DNA of 6,913 nt from Chloroflexi bacterium RBG_16_57_11 (GTDB taxonomy: Bacteria > Chloroflexota > Anaerolineae > Anaerolineales > UBA4823): NCBI GenBank assembly GCA_001795165.1, contig MGNS01000023.1:21299-28211 (forward strand), read 5' to 3'. The notes below the pieces were generated by a model, which ran no database searches, was not told the DNA's origin, and saw nothing but the letters and a program-made list of their open reading frames with translations. Shown in pieces: positions 1 to 6,197 of the stretch. Within the stretch, counting starts at the first letter, position 1. Each line of letters begins with the position of its first letter. Made by a program: the position numbers and the translations under genes.

Positions 1-1
1 G

Positions 2-1288
2 CACGATTTCCCGGCGCGCAAGCTGACCATGATCGGCATTACCGGTACGGATGGCAAGACCACCACTGCCAACATTATCTATCGCATCTTGCAAGCTGCA
101 GGATTGCGCGCCGGGATGATCTCAACGGTTAACGCATTGATCGGCGATGAGATATTGGACACCGGTTTCCATGTCACCACACCAGACGCAACCAGCGTCC
201 AGGTCTACCTGGCGCACATGGTGGATGCCGGACTCACCCATGTGGTTTTGGAAGCTACCTCGCATGGACTGGCCCAAGAACGGGTCGCGGCGTGTGATTT
301 CGACATGGCGGTGGCGACCAACATCACCCACGAACATCTGGACTATCACGGCAGCTATGAAGCCTATCGCCAGGCGAAAGGGCTGCTGTTTTCCGGTCTG
401 GGGAAAACAGCTCCAAAACCGGCGCGCCCGCCGCGTGGTGCGGTGTTGAATCAGGATGATAGCTCATATGATTATCTGGCTAGAATCACCCAAGTACCGG
501 TCATCAATTACGGCCTGCACCCAGGGGCGGATGTACGTCCAGAGGACCTGTCCTGGTCATTGCAGAACCTGCCGGGTATAACCATGCGGGTGGATGGCCG
601 CAACCTGCAGGGAGAGCCTTTTCATCTAAGGCTCGAAAGCCGTCTGGTAGGTGAGTTTAATGTGTATAACCTGCTTGCTGCGGTGGCACTTACCCGTGGC
701 GTCCTGAACCTGGATGATGAGCCAGTGCGTCTTGGGGTGGCAGGCATGCAGGGTGTGCCGGGACGTATGGAAGTGATCGACCTGGGCCAGGACTTTACCG
801 CCATGGTCGATTTTGCACACACCCCCAATGCCTTACGGCGGGCGTTTGAAGCGGCGCGCAGGTTGACTTCCGGGCGTGTGATCGCGGTCTTCGGCTCCGC
901 CGGGCTGCGAGACCGTCAGAAACGCCGCATGATGGCTGAGATTTCCGCAAATCTGGCCGACCTGACGGTATTGACTGCCGAAGATCCGCGCACCGAGTCG
1001 TTGTCCGATATTTTAGAAGAAATGGCGAATGGGCTAAAGAGCCGCGGCGGGGTGGAGGGACGCACTTTCTGGCGCGTGCCGGATCGCGGATCAGCCATAC
1101 GTCTTTCGGTACAGCTCGCCTACCCGGGCGACCTGGTGATTGTGTGCGGGAAGGGTCACGAGCAGTCGATGTGTTATGGCGAGGTGGAATATCCCTGGGA
1201 TGATCGCGTTGCCATGCGCTCAGCCCTGGCGGAAAAGCTGGGTGTGAGTGGCCCGGAAATGCCCGATTTGCCGACACAGGTACTCTGA
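2..1288 (+). CDS. murE: MurE-type Mur ligase (UDP-MurNAc-L-Ala-D-Glu:diamino acid ligase), 5' partial
   Basis: This cytoplasmic enzyme adds the third stem-peptide residue (a diamino acid) to UDP-MurNAc-L-Ala-D-Glu, using ATP, in peptidoglycan synthesis. The frame is open from base 2 and reads HDFPARKLTMIGITGTDGKT, the usual linker into the ATP-binding domain. The Met at base 29 is therefore internal, and the roughly 100-residue UDP-binding N-terminal domain lies off the left edge. Numbering from that Met, the P-loop GTDGKTT is at 6-12 (usually GTNGKTT), EATSHGL at 75-81, TNITHEHLDYHG at 97-108, the probable carbamylated lysine at K117, GEFNVYN at 208-214, PGRMEVID at 244-251, DFAHTPNAL at 261-269, EDPR at 318-321 and GKGHE at 374-378. 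EDPR replaces the DNPR of meso-diaminopimelate enzymes, so the diamino acid (Dap, Lys or Orn) is uncertain. It converges on the minus-strand operon with only 26 bases between stop codons. The family call is secure; the substrate is not. Confidence 0.93.
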   Translation, partial: HDFPARKLTMIGITGTDGKTTTANIIYRILQAAGLRAGMISTVNALIGDEILDTGFHVTTPDATSVQVYLAHMVDAGLTHVVLEATSHGLAQERVAACDFDMAVATNITHEHLDYHGSYEAYRQAKGLLFSGLGKTAPKPARPPRGAVLNQDDSSYDYLARITQVPVINYGLHPGADVRPEDLSWSLQNLPGITMRVDGRNLQGEPFHLRLESRLVGEFNVYNLLAAVALTRGVLNLDDEPVRLGVAGMQGVPGRMEVIDLGQDFTAMVDFAHTPNALRRAFEAARRLTSGRVIAVFGSAGLRDRQKRRMMAEISANLADLTVLTAEDPRTESLSDILEEMANGLKSRGGVEGRTFWRVPDRGSAIRLSVQLAYPGDLVIVCGKGHEQSMCYGEVEYPWDDRVAMRSALAEKLGVSGPEMPDLPTQVL

Positions 1289-1314
1289 GGACGATATCTC
1301 GGCTTGCGGCCAGG

Positions 1315-2046
1315 TTATTCGATCAAAAAGGGGTCGGGGTGATTGTCAAAGATGCGCTCCAGGACGGCCATCTCGCGCTCCTGGATGGTGTTTAAGAATT
1401 CATCCGCTCGCCCCATGTGCTTGAAAGCGGTATAACCCTTCTCAAGGAAGATTTGTAGCTCGCCCCAGCCAGCACGCCGGGCAGGTCGCCTTGCCAGGTG
1501 CAGCGTAACCCCCACAAGCGGGATGCGCGTGCCTCGGTCAACCAACCGCCCAACCTCACCGATCAAATGGATCTGGTGGGCGCGCTCTGCATAGTTATTA
1601 CACACCCGATAAGCCTCGGCATATATCTGAGGTGTGATCTCGTTGGTGACTCCCAGCTTTTCGGCAAGGGTGCGAGACAGCGCCCAATCCAGCTCATTGG
1701 TCAGATCATTCATTTCTATGGCTTTGCGCACCACTTTGATCAGGAATTCGGGCAGAAAGCTGGACATAACTGCGTATAGATATTCGATGTCCTGGTCGCG
1801 CTGGCTGAAGTCGCGCTGGGCGTAAATTTCATCCAGGAAAAACCGACACGCCGGGCCATAACGATGACTCTCCAGCAGGTCGGCGTGGGTTTGAGCCAGT
1901 CGGGTGGACTGCCAGGCGCGTAACCGCAACAAGGCCGCATCGGTCTCTGTGTGGCTGATTGGCGGTTGCGTCAAGCGGTACTGGCGCAGCCGCGAGAGAT
2001 GTTTGATGGTCTCTGTGAATCGGGCGGTGTCGGTGCGCGGCGTCAA
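1315..2046 (-). CDS. Conserved protein of unknown function (FFLDEIY / RDFSQRD family)
   Basis: This 243-residue protein is soluble and mostly helical by eye, with no signal peptide or membrane segment. Its function is unknown. The best-conserved-looking block is RLRAWQSTRLAQTHADLL (41-58), then FFLDEIY (69-75) and RDFSQRD (78-84), then a C-terminal block with LIGEVGRLVD (161-170) and ADEFLNTIQERE (214-225). I recognise this pattern (FFL-(D/E)-(D/E)-LYG...DFS.RD) from a family of hypothetical proteins common in Proteobacteria. It may be the one called DUF8198, but that number is from memory and unchecked. The start chosen is a TTG at 2046 that overlaps the cupin stop (TTGA), with GAGG 10 bases upstream. 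No in-frame ATG occurs before residue 93, which would remove the conserved block. It is the last gene of the focA operon and is probably translated by coupling to the cupin gene. Reality of the gene is well supported by the family match and gene packing. Confidence 0.8.
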   Translation of the reverse strand: MTPRTDTARFTETIKHLSRLRQYRLTQPPISHTETDAALLRLRAWQSTRLAQTHADLLESHRYGPACRFFLDEIYAQRDFSQRDQDIEYLYAVMSSFLPEFLIKVVRKAIEMNDLTNELDWALSRTLAEKLGVTNEITPQIYAEAYRVCNNYAERAHQIHLIGEVGRLVDRGTRIPLVGVTLHLARRPARRAGWGELQIFLEKGYTAFKHMGRADEFLNTIQEREMAVLERIFDNHPDPFLIE

Positions 2047-2369
2047 AACTTCAAATCCTCGCGAACGGGGCTGAAAATATCCAGCACCCTGATGGGCTGT
2101 GGTCCGGCAATCACCGAATGCTCCGTTCCGCCCGGGATGAACACCAGCTCACCGGGGTGCAGGAATCGTCGCTCCCCATCCAGGATGAATTCCATCTCGC
2201 CTTCAAGTAGATAAGAACACTGCTCGTGGGGGTGGCTGTGCGATGGCACAACGGTGTTCGGTTCCAGGTATACCACGCCGACGAGCAAATTCTCACCCCA
2301 AAAGGGACGTATGGTCAGACCTGGAACAAGTTCCTTGGATGTTCGGTTGGTAGGGTCGTAAAACGGCAC
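2043..2369 (-). CDS. Small single-domain cupin protein
   Basis: This 108-residue cytoplasmic protein is built almost wholly of one cupin beta-barrel. Motif 1 is seen as PSHSHPHEQ (42-50), giving likely metal ligands H44, H46 and Q50 (or E49). Motif 2 is G73-x5-P79-x-G81-x2-H84, giving the fourth ligand, H84. The length is typical of single-domain cupins, whose roles range from dioxygenase or isomerase activity to ligand-sensing or regulatory partners; the sequence alone does not decide between them. The start is GTG at 2369, with AGGAG ending 6 bases upstream; there is no in-frame ATG nearby. It lies 27 bases after the RAM-domain gene, and its TGA overlaps the TTG start of the following gene, so it is an internal member of the focA operon. 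The cupin fold is confident; the substrate and the metal are unknown. Confidence 0.9.
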   Translation of the reverse strand: MPFYDPTNRTSKELVPGLTIRPFWGENLLVGVVYLEPNTVVPSHSHPHEQCSYLLEGEMEFILDGERRFLHPGELVFIPGGTEHSVIAGPQPIRVLDIFSPVREDLKF

Positions 2370-2396
2370 TGTTCTCTCCTCAAAAATAAAGATTAC

Positions 2397-2630
2397 TTAG
2401 ATTGGGTCGACCACCAGGCAGGTTAGTGTATCCAGGACGCCGGGGATTGGTTGGATCTCGCCGGCCACCAGGGGTCCCAGGCGATTGACATCCGTGGTCT
2501 CCACGACAGCCACCACGTCGTATGGGCCAAAGGTCATGTTGGCTTCAAGAATTCCGCCTACACGCCGTAAATTTCGCACGACTTCGGGGACCGAGCCGGG
2601 CCGGACATGGATCAAGACATAGGCTTTCAT
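2397..2630 (-). CDS. Stand-alone Lrp/AsnC effector-binding (RAM) domain protein
   Basis: This 77-residue protein matches the ligand-binding half of Lrp/AsnC regulators without the helix-turn-helix. It opens with MKAYVLIHVRPGS, then GGILEANMTFGPYDVVAVVE in the middle and TLTCLVVDPI at the end, the typical beta-alpha-beta-beta-alpha-beta (ACT-like) pattern. Such RAM-domain proteins generally form dimers or larger rings that bind amino acids or related small molecules at subunit interfaces. With no DNA-binding part, this one may act by contacting another regulator or an enzyme (inference). An upstream in-frame GTG at 2636 would add two residues, but it lies inside the Shine-Dalgarno sequence GAGGTGA, so the ATG at 2630 is the better start. 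It follows focA by 21 bases and precedes the cupin gene by 27 bases. Confidence 0.9.
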   Translation of the reverse strand: MKAYVLIHVRPGSVPEVVRNLRRVGGILEANMTFGPYDVVAVVETTDVNRLGPLVAGEIQPIPGVLDTLTCLVVDPI

Positions 2631-2632
2631 TG

Positions 2633-2640
2633 TCACCTCA
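2633..2640 (-). promoter_or_regulatory. Shine-Dalgarno sequence that fixes the start of the RAM-domain gene
   Basis: The minus strand reads TGAGGTGA here, a long match to the 16S anti-Shine-Dalgarno. GAGG is followed by 5 bases and then the ATG at 2630. The alternative GTG start (2636) would fall within this site, so it can be excluded with fair confidence. Confidence 0.7.
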
Positions 2641-2651
2641 TTTTAAAATGG

Positions 2652-3548
2652 TTATTGGGAGATTTTTCCAGGTCGCAAGAAGACCATCCAATAGATCGCC
2701 GCGACGAACAGAGCGCCGCCGATGATATTTCCAATCGTGACTGGGATCAGGTTTAAAAAGAACGAGGTCCATGTAATTGAGGCGAAATCGGCTGGGGTTT
2801 TTCCAATCGTAGTCCAGAAAGTCTCGCCTGCGAAATCCTTGATAAACAGCGCAATGGGTATGAAGTACATATTCGCTATACTGTGTTCGAAACCGGCAGC
2901 AACGAAGGCGGTAATGGGAAAAATAATCGCAGCAATCTTATCGATCGTGCTGCGGGCGCTGTAGGTCATCCACACCGCTAAACATACCAGCGCGTTACAC
3001 AAAATACCCAGGGCGACAGCCTGTAAAAAACCCAGCTCGACCTTGGATTTGGCAATATTTAATGCATTCAGGCCTACTGCCCCCGAGCTAAACATCCACT
3101 GCTTGCTGATGAAGATCAACCCGGCAGTACCCAGGGCGCCGATGAAATTGCCCAGGTACACGATCACCCAGTTGCGCATCAAGGCTTTGGTTGAGACTTT
3201 ACCGCTTGCCCAGGCCATCACGATCAGGTTGTTACCTGTGAAAAGCTCTGCGCCACCAACCACCACCAGGATCAGGCCGAGGCAAAACACTAATCCACCA
3301 AACAGGCGGTTGATACCATAAGGGACACCGGTAGTCAAGACAACCGCCCCCTCTGCATCCTTTAAAGCCATCCCGCCGGATAGGATGGTGGTAGCAAAGA
3401 TCGCTCCTAAGGCAATAAAAGCGCCCGCCAAGATGGATAACGCCAGCATAGTGATCAGTGGGGTCTCTGCCTTGCGCACACCAACATACTCGGCTCGCTT
3501 GGCCATCTCGGCTGGGAGAAGGGCATCAATTCGTATTTCGGTTGTCAT
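2652..3548 (-). CDS. focA: FocA-type formate channel (formate/nitrite transporter family)
   Basis: This 298-residue inner-membrane protein is a pentameric FNT-family channel that moves formate, possibly with other small monovalent anions, across the membrane. From memory it aligns along its whole length with E. coli FocA. Shared landmarks are the N-terminal helix LLPAEMAKRAE (10-20), the omega-loop ELFTGNN (101-107, with the gating threonine T104), NWVIVYLGNFIGALG (126-140), GILCNALVCLAVWM (181-194), GFEHSIANM (219-227, with the pore histidine H222) and IPVTIGNIIGG (268-278). Six hydrophobic segments are visible. Between the first two (about 55-75) there is an extra stretch of roughly 13 residues, GGMALKDAEGAVV, compared with E. 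coli FocA. The start is ATG at 3548, with AGGAG 11 bases upstream, a slightly long spacing. It leads a four-gene operon and has its own likely promoter. No pyruvate-formate lyase or formate dehydrogenase gene is in the window, so the direction of formate flow cannot be inferred. NirC-type nitrite transport is less likely given the FocA-like sequence. Confidence 0.94.
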   Translation of the reverse strand: MTTEIRIDALLPAEMAKRAEYVGVRKAETPLITMLALSILAGAFIALGAIFATTILSGGMALKDAEGAVVLTTGVPYGINRLFGGLVFCLGLILVVVGGAELFTGNNLIVMAWASGKVSTKALMRNWVIVYLGNFIGALGTAGLIFISKQWMFSSGAVGLNALNIAKSKVELGFLQAVALGILCNALVCLAVWMTYSARSTIDKIAAIIFPITAFVAAGFEHSIANMYFIPIALFIKDFAGETFWTTIGKTPADFASITWTSFFLNLIPVTIGNIIGGALFVAAIYWMVFLRPGKISQ

Positions 3549-3559
3549 ACGCTAACGAT

Positions 3560-3564
3560 CTCCT
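3560..3564 (-). promoter_or_regulatory. Ribosome binding site of focA
   Basis: The minus strand reads AGGAG, 11 bases before the focA ATG. The core is good and the spacing somewhat long. It supports the ATG at 3548 as start. Confidence 0.5.
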
Positions 3565-3584
3565 GAGTGAATGGAATGATATTG

Positions 3585-3613
3585 ATTCTAAGTCGACGTA
3601 TAGATTCTGGCAA
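3585..3613 (-). promoter_or_regulatory. Predicted sigma70-type promoter of the focA operon
   Basis: On the minus strand, TTGCCA (3613-3608) and TAGAAT (3590-3585) are separated by exactly 17 bases. Each hexamer matches the consensus at five of six positions. The predicted transcript would start near 3578 and have a leader of about 30 bases containing the AGGAG site. It lies in the 114-base gap between the kinase stop and the focA start. No clear operator palindrome is seen around it. Confidence 0.55.
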
Positions 3614-3662
3614 GTGGCACACAACTCAAAGAGAGGCGAAGATCAGCCTGGTTCCGTGACAA

Positions 3663-5351
3663 TTATCGCTTGCGACGCCTGTTATTGATTACTCCCGGAA
3701 GTACCAGTATCGCGAAGATCAGTAGAATCGCAGCCAAGATCCACTCATCTGAAAGGAAGAGCTGCACGCCACCCAGCAGCAATGCAGCGAAAACGATACC
3801 CAGGACAAGCTGGCGGAAGGAGGATTCCAATCGGCTTACTTGTTGTACCAGCTCCGGATTACGCACGATCAGGTCGCCGCGCTCCATTCGGGAAAGCATC
3901 TGATCGGTCCTCAATGGCAAGGCGATGAGCGTACGGGCTAGCTTTTCGATCTCATTGAGCCAGGCTTCACGCCCGGTTTTTGCTTCTTCGACCATCATCT
4001 TGCGAGCGTACGGCGCCAGGTGTTCCCATAGATTGAATTGCGGATCTATCCCCGTGCACATTCCGGACAGGATGCCCACGCAGCGACCCAGGAAGATCAC
4101 ATTCTGAGGCACCTGGAAGGGCAGATCGTAAAGCAGCTCGCGAAACTCTTGCGTTAACTCATGGATTTCATCAAAGCTGATCGAAGTCAGCTCGGACATG
4201 TTCTTACCCCAATAGCGGTCAAAGACATGGGACGTGGCGCGCTCGATTAATGCCAGGTCCGCCTCCGGCAATAACAGGTTCATTTGCTGGTAGGCCAGGA
4301 CCACGCGCTTGGCATCCCGCGTCCCTACGCCGATCATCATTTCACGCAGACCGATGCGCAGGTTTTCTGGGACCCTTCCAGCCATGCCGAAATCCACAAA
4401 GGTAAGCTCCCACTCGATGTTGTTCTCTGTTGTTGTTGCGGCGCGGCCGGGTAAGGGATGGATGAACAGATTACCTGGATGAGGGTCGGCGTGAAAAAAG
4501 CCATCCTCGAAGATTTGTTTAAGATAAGTATCGAGTAATCGCGCTGCCACTTTCTTACGGCTGATCCCGGCATCGGTGATCGCGTTATAGTCGGTGATCT
4601 TGATTGCAAAGACATCTTCCAGCACCAGCACTCGCCGGGTAGTGTGGGTCCAGATTACCCTGGGTACGCGCACACCCGGATAATCCTGGAAATTGGCTGC
4701 AAAGGTTTCAGCGTTTCGTCCCTCAGATAGGTAATCGGTCTCTTCATAGAGAATTTCGGAGAACTCGGCCAGCAACGCATGCACATCAGCCCGGCGGCGA
4801 ATTGGCGGGTAGCGATCCAGCCAGGCGCCAACGGTTCGCAGGGCGGCCATATCGGTGTCGATGAGCGCCTCAATGTTCGGTCGTAGGATTTTGACCACCA
4901 CGTCGAAATCCACCTGGGCACTCGATCCTGTGCGAGGCCGGAGCAGTCGCGCCCGGTGAACCTGGCCCAACGAAGCGGCAGCCAGAGGTTTTTCATCAAA
5001 ATATGAGAATTTGGTTTCAAGGCCAGATTGGTACTCAGCTTCAGCCGCACGACGGATATCGGCGAAGGTCTCCGGTGGAACCTCGTCCTGAAGGCCTTTG
5101 AGCTCATCGGTAAACTCGGGGGGAAGGACGTCAACGCGTGAGGAGAGGAATTGACCCACCTTAATCAGCACGCCCCCCATCCGCACTGCCAGCTTGCGAT
5201 AGGCGATCGCCCAGCCGCGCAACCTGGAGGATCGATTGCGCGCTGCCCAGCCCCGGAATCCGATGCGGGGGAGGAAAAGCTCCCAATAAACCAAGCTAAA
5301 GAGCAGGCGCGCGAAAAAAAAGACGATGCGTCGGTAACGTGCGCGAATCAT
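3663..5351 (-). CDS. ABC1/UbiB (AarF/ADCK) family atypical protein kinase-like protein, membrane-anchored
   Basis: This is a 562-residue member of the ABC1/UbiB kinase-like family. Such proteins bind or hydrolyse ATP and support isoprenoid-quinone or lipid metabolism in characterised members; the substrate here is unknown. The defining motifs are all present: KVGQ (64-67) in GGVLIKVGQFLSSR; the alanine-rich loop AAAS (124-127) replacing the glycine loop; the ATP-site lysine K154 in VVVKILRP; E204 and D206 of the ExD motif in YEETD; the catalytic loop HADPHPGN (287-294, with D289 and N294); and the metal-binding DFG (320-322). Two membrane segments end the protein (about 515-533 and 537-555), followed by a basic tail NNRRRKR, as in other bacterial members. 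No catalytic residue appears lost. The start is ATG at 5351; no Shine-Dalgarno sequence is visible, but a TATAAT lies 8 bases upstream. It is divergent from the YkgJ-like gene. No quinone-synthesis gene is adjacent, so I give no ubiB symbol. Confidence 0.95.
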   Translation of the reverse strand: MIRARYRRIVFFFARLLFSLVYWELFLPRIGFRGWAARNRSSRLRGWAIAYRKLAVRMGGVLIKVGQFLSSRVDVLPPEFTDELKGLQDEVPPETFADIRRAAEAEYQSGLETKFSYFDEKPLAAASLGQVHRARLLRPRTGSSAQVDFDVVVKILRPNIEALIDTDMAALRTVGAWLDRYPPIRRRADVHALLAEFSEILYEETDYLSEGRNAETFAANFQDYPGVRVPRVIWTHTTRRVLVLEDVFAIKITDYNAITDAGISRKKVAARLLDTYLKQIFEDGFFHADPHPGNLFIHPLPGRAATTTENNIEWELTFVDFGMAGRVPENLRIGLREMMIGVGTRDAKRVVLAYQQMNLLLPEADLALIERATSHVFDRYWGKNMSELTSISFDEIHELTQEFRELLYDLPFQVPQNVIFLGRCVGILSGMCTGIDPQFNLWEHLAPYARKMMVEEAKTGREAWLNEIEKLARTLIALPLRTDQMLSRMERGDLIVRNPELVQQVSRLESSFRQLVLGIVFAALLLGGVQLFLSDEWILAAILLIFAILVLPGVINNRRRKR

Positions 5352-5359
5352 CGGTGGGA

Positions 5360-5365
5360 ATTATA
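5360..5365 (-). promoter_or_regulatory. Predicted -10 box giving a leaderless or near-leaderless kinase transcript
   Basis: The minus strand reads TATAAT, a perfect -10 hexamer, followed by TCCCACCG and then the kinase ATG at 5351. Transcription normally starts 6-8 bases past the -10 box, so the leader would be 0-3 bases. No good -35 is found at 16-18 bases (TATTAA or TTATTA are weak). No ribosome binding site precedes the ATG, which fits a leaderless start. Confidence 0.5.
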
Positions 5366-5437
5366 CCCTGAAAAGGAATTGCTTAATAATTGATGAGTAC
5401 ATTTATTCGGCGGGGAAGTAAAATAATGGGTTTTATG

Positions 5438-5453
5438 GTATCCTACGTATCCT
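5438..5453 (+). repeat. Short direct repeat GTATCCT-AC-GTATCCT just before the YkgJ-like start codon
   Basis: The 7-base unit GTATCCT occurs twice (5438-5444 and 5447-5453), 9 bases apart from start to start, and the second copy abuts the GTG at 5454. It might be an operator, or TATCCT might serve as a -10 element for a near-leaderless transcript. Both readings are speculative, as a repeat this short can arise by chance. Confidence 0.35.
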
Positions 5454-6170
5454 GTGGCTATGATAGAAGGCATTTCCATCGACTTTGCGCAGCTTTATTC
5501 GCGTTTCGAAGCGCCCATCGCCGCTTTTGACTGCGGCGAGCGCTGCGCCCCGCACAATGCAAACGGCGTTCCGTTCTGCTGTGACACACGCCATGCGGTG
5601 CCCACAGCATACGACGCCGAGTGGGTCTTCCTAGCAGAAAACACGGACCTGTGGCATCCCTGGCAGGGACGTAGCGAGGCGGAAACCCGACGTTTGCAGA
5701 AGGAAACCCCAGATGGGATGGCGCTGTTGGAATGCAAAGGCCACTGCCTGTGCCAGCGGGGCTTTCGCGCCATAACCTGCCGGGCATTCCCCTTCTTTCC
5801 CTATATCACCCGGGACGACCGGTTTATCGGCATGAGCTATTACTGGCAATATGAATACGGCTGCTGGGTGATCAGCAACCTGCAGGTTGTGACGCAGAAA
5901 TACCGGGAGCAGTTTATCGCCGCCTTTGACGAGCTATTAGAGCGTATGCCGGAGGAGCGGGAAAGCTACCGCCATTATTCCAGCAGCATGCGGCGGGTAT
6001 TCGGCCGGTCGGGACGTGCGATACCTCTATTGCACCGCAACGGGAAGACCTATAAAGTCACACCTAGCAATGGCCGTATCCGGCGGGTGGATGTTGACCG
6101 GCTGCCGAAGTTTGGCCCGTACCATTTAGCCGCCAGGCTGCCGTTTGCGGACGAGGTTACCCCTGCTTAA
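5454..6170 (+). CDS. Cysteine-cluster protein, YkgJ-like (putative metal or Fe-S binding)
   Basis: This 238-residue soluble protein has nine cysteines, most of them clustered: C27-x3-C31-x10-C42-C43, then C94-x3-C98-x-C100-x8-C109, plus C137. The second cluster ends in RAITCRAFPFFPY (105-117), which resembles the RPxxCRxFPF signature of the YkgJ/CxxCxxCC family, thought to chelate zinc or iron or to hold an Fe-S cluster. The function is not established. The C-terminal half (about 140-238) is longer than a minimal YkgJ domain and shows no motif I know. The start could be GTG at 5454 or ATG at 5460 (two residues shorter). Neither has a Shine-Dalgarno sequence, and either keeps the whole cysteine region. 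It diverges from the kinase gene across 102 bases and is followed 27 bases later by the ABC exporter gene. The gene is confidently real; the family assignment is moderately sure. Confidence 0.8.
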   Translation: MAMIEGISIDFAQLYSRFEAPIAAFDCGERCAPHNANGVPFCCDTRHAVPTAYDAEWVFLAENTDLWHPWQGRSEAETRRLQKETPDGMALLECKGHCLCQRGFRAITCRAFPFFPYITRDDRFIGMSYYWQYEYGCWVISNLQVVTQKYREQFIAAFDELLERMPEERESYRHYSSSMRRVFGRSGRAIPLLHRNGKTYKVTPSNGRIRRVDVDRLPKFGPYHLAARLPFADEVTPA

Positions 6171-6179
6171 TGCTATAAT
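6171..6179 (+). promoter_or_regulatory. Extended -10 promoter element before the ABC exporter gene
   Basis: TGCTATAAT is a perfect extended -10 (TGnTATAAT). It begins on the base after the YkgJ-like stop codon and ends 18 bases before the exporter ATG at 6198. The leader would be about 11 bases. No good -35 is seen at 16-18 bases, which an extended -10 can tolerate. The exporter may therefore be transcribed separately as well as by read-through. Confidence 0.5.
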
Positions 6180-6197
6180 TTTCCACCTTGAGCCAAC

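Noticed and set aside
29..31. ATG as the true start of the MurE gene
   Set aside because: The frame is open upstream to the window edge and encodes the normal linker before the P-loop; no ribosome binding site precedes this ATG, and the family needs an N-terminal UDP-binding domain.
795..1277. A 160-codon open frame on the minus strand inside murE
   Set aside because: It is antisense to a clear MurE coding region with all its motifs; the translation is rich in Arg, Pro and Ser with no recognisable domain, as expected for a shadow frame.
1289..1314. A bidirectional terminator between the convergent murE and unknown gene
   Set aside because: Only 26 bases are available; the best pairing is a 3-base-pair GGC/GCC stem and there is no T-run on either strand.
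3614..3662. A possible intrinsic terminator after the kinase gene (AGGC...GCCT hairpin)
   Set aside because: The stem is only 4 base pairs with an 8-base loop and no run of T follows, so it is too weak to call.
4655..5134. A 159-codon open frame on the minus strand within the kinase gene
   Set aside because: It is an out-of-frame shadow; the kinase frame contains all ABC1 motifs in this region.
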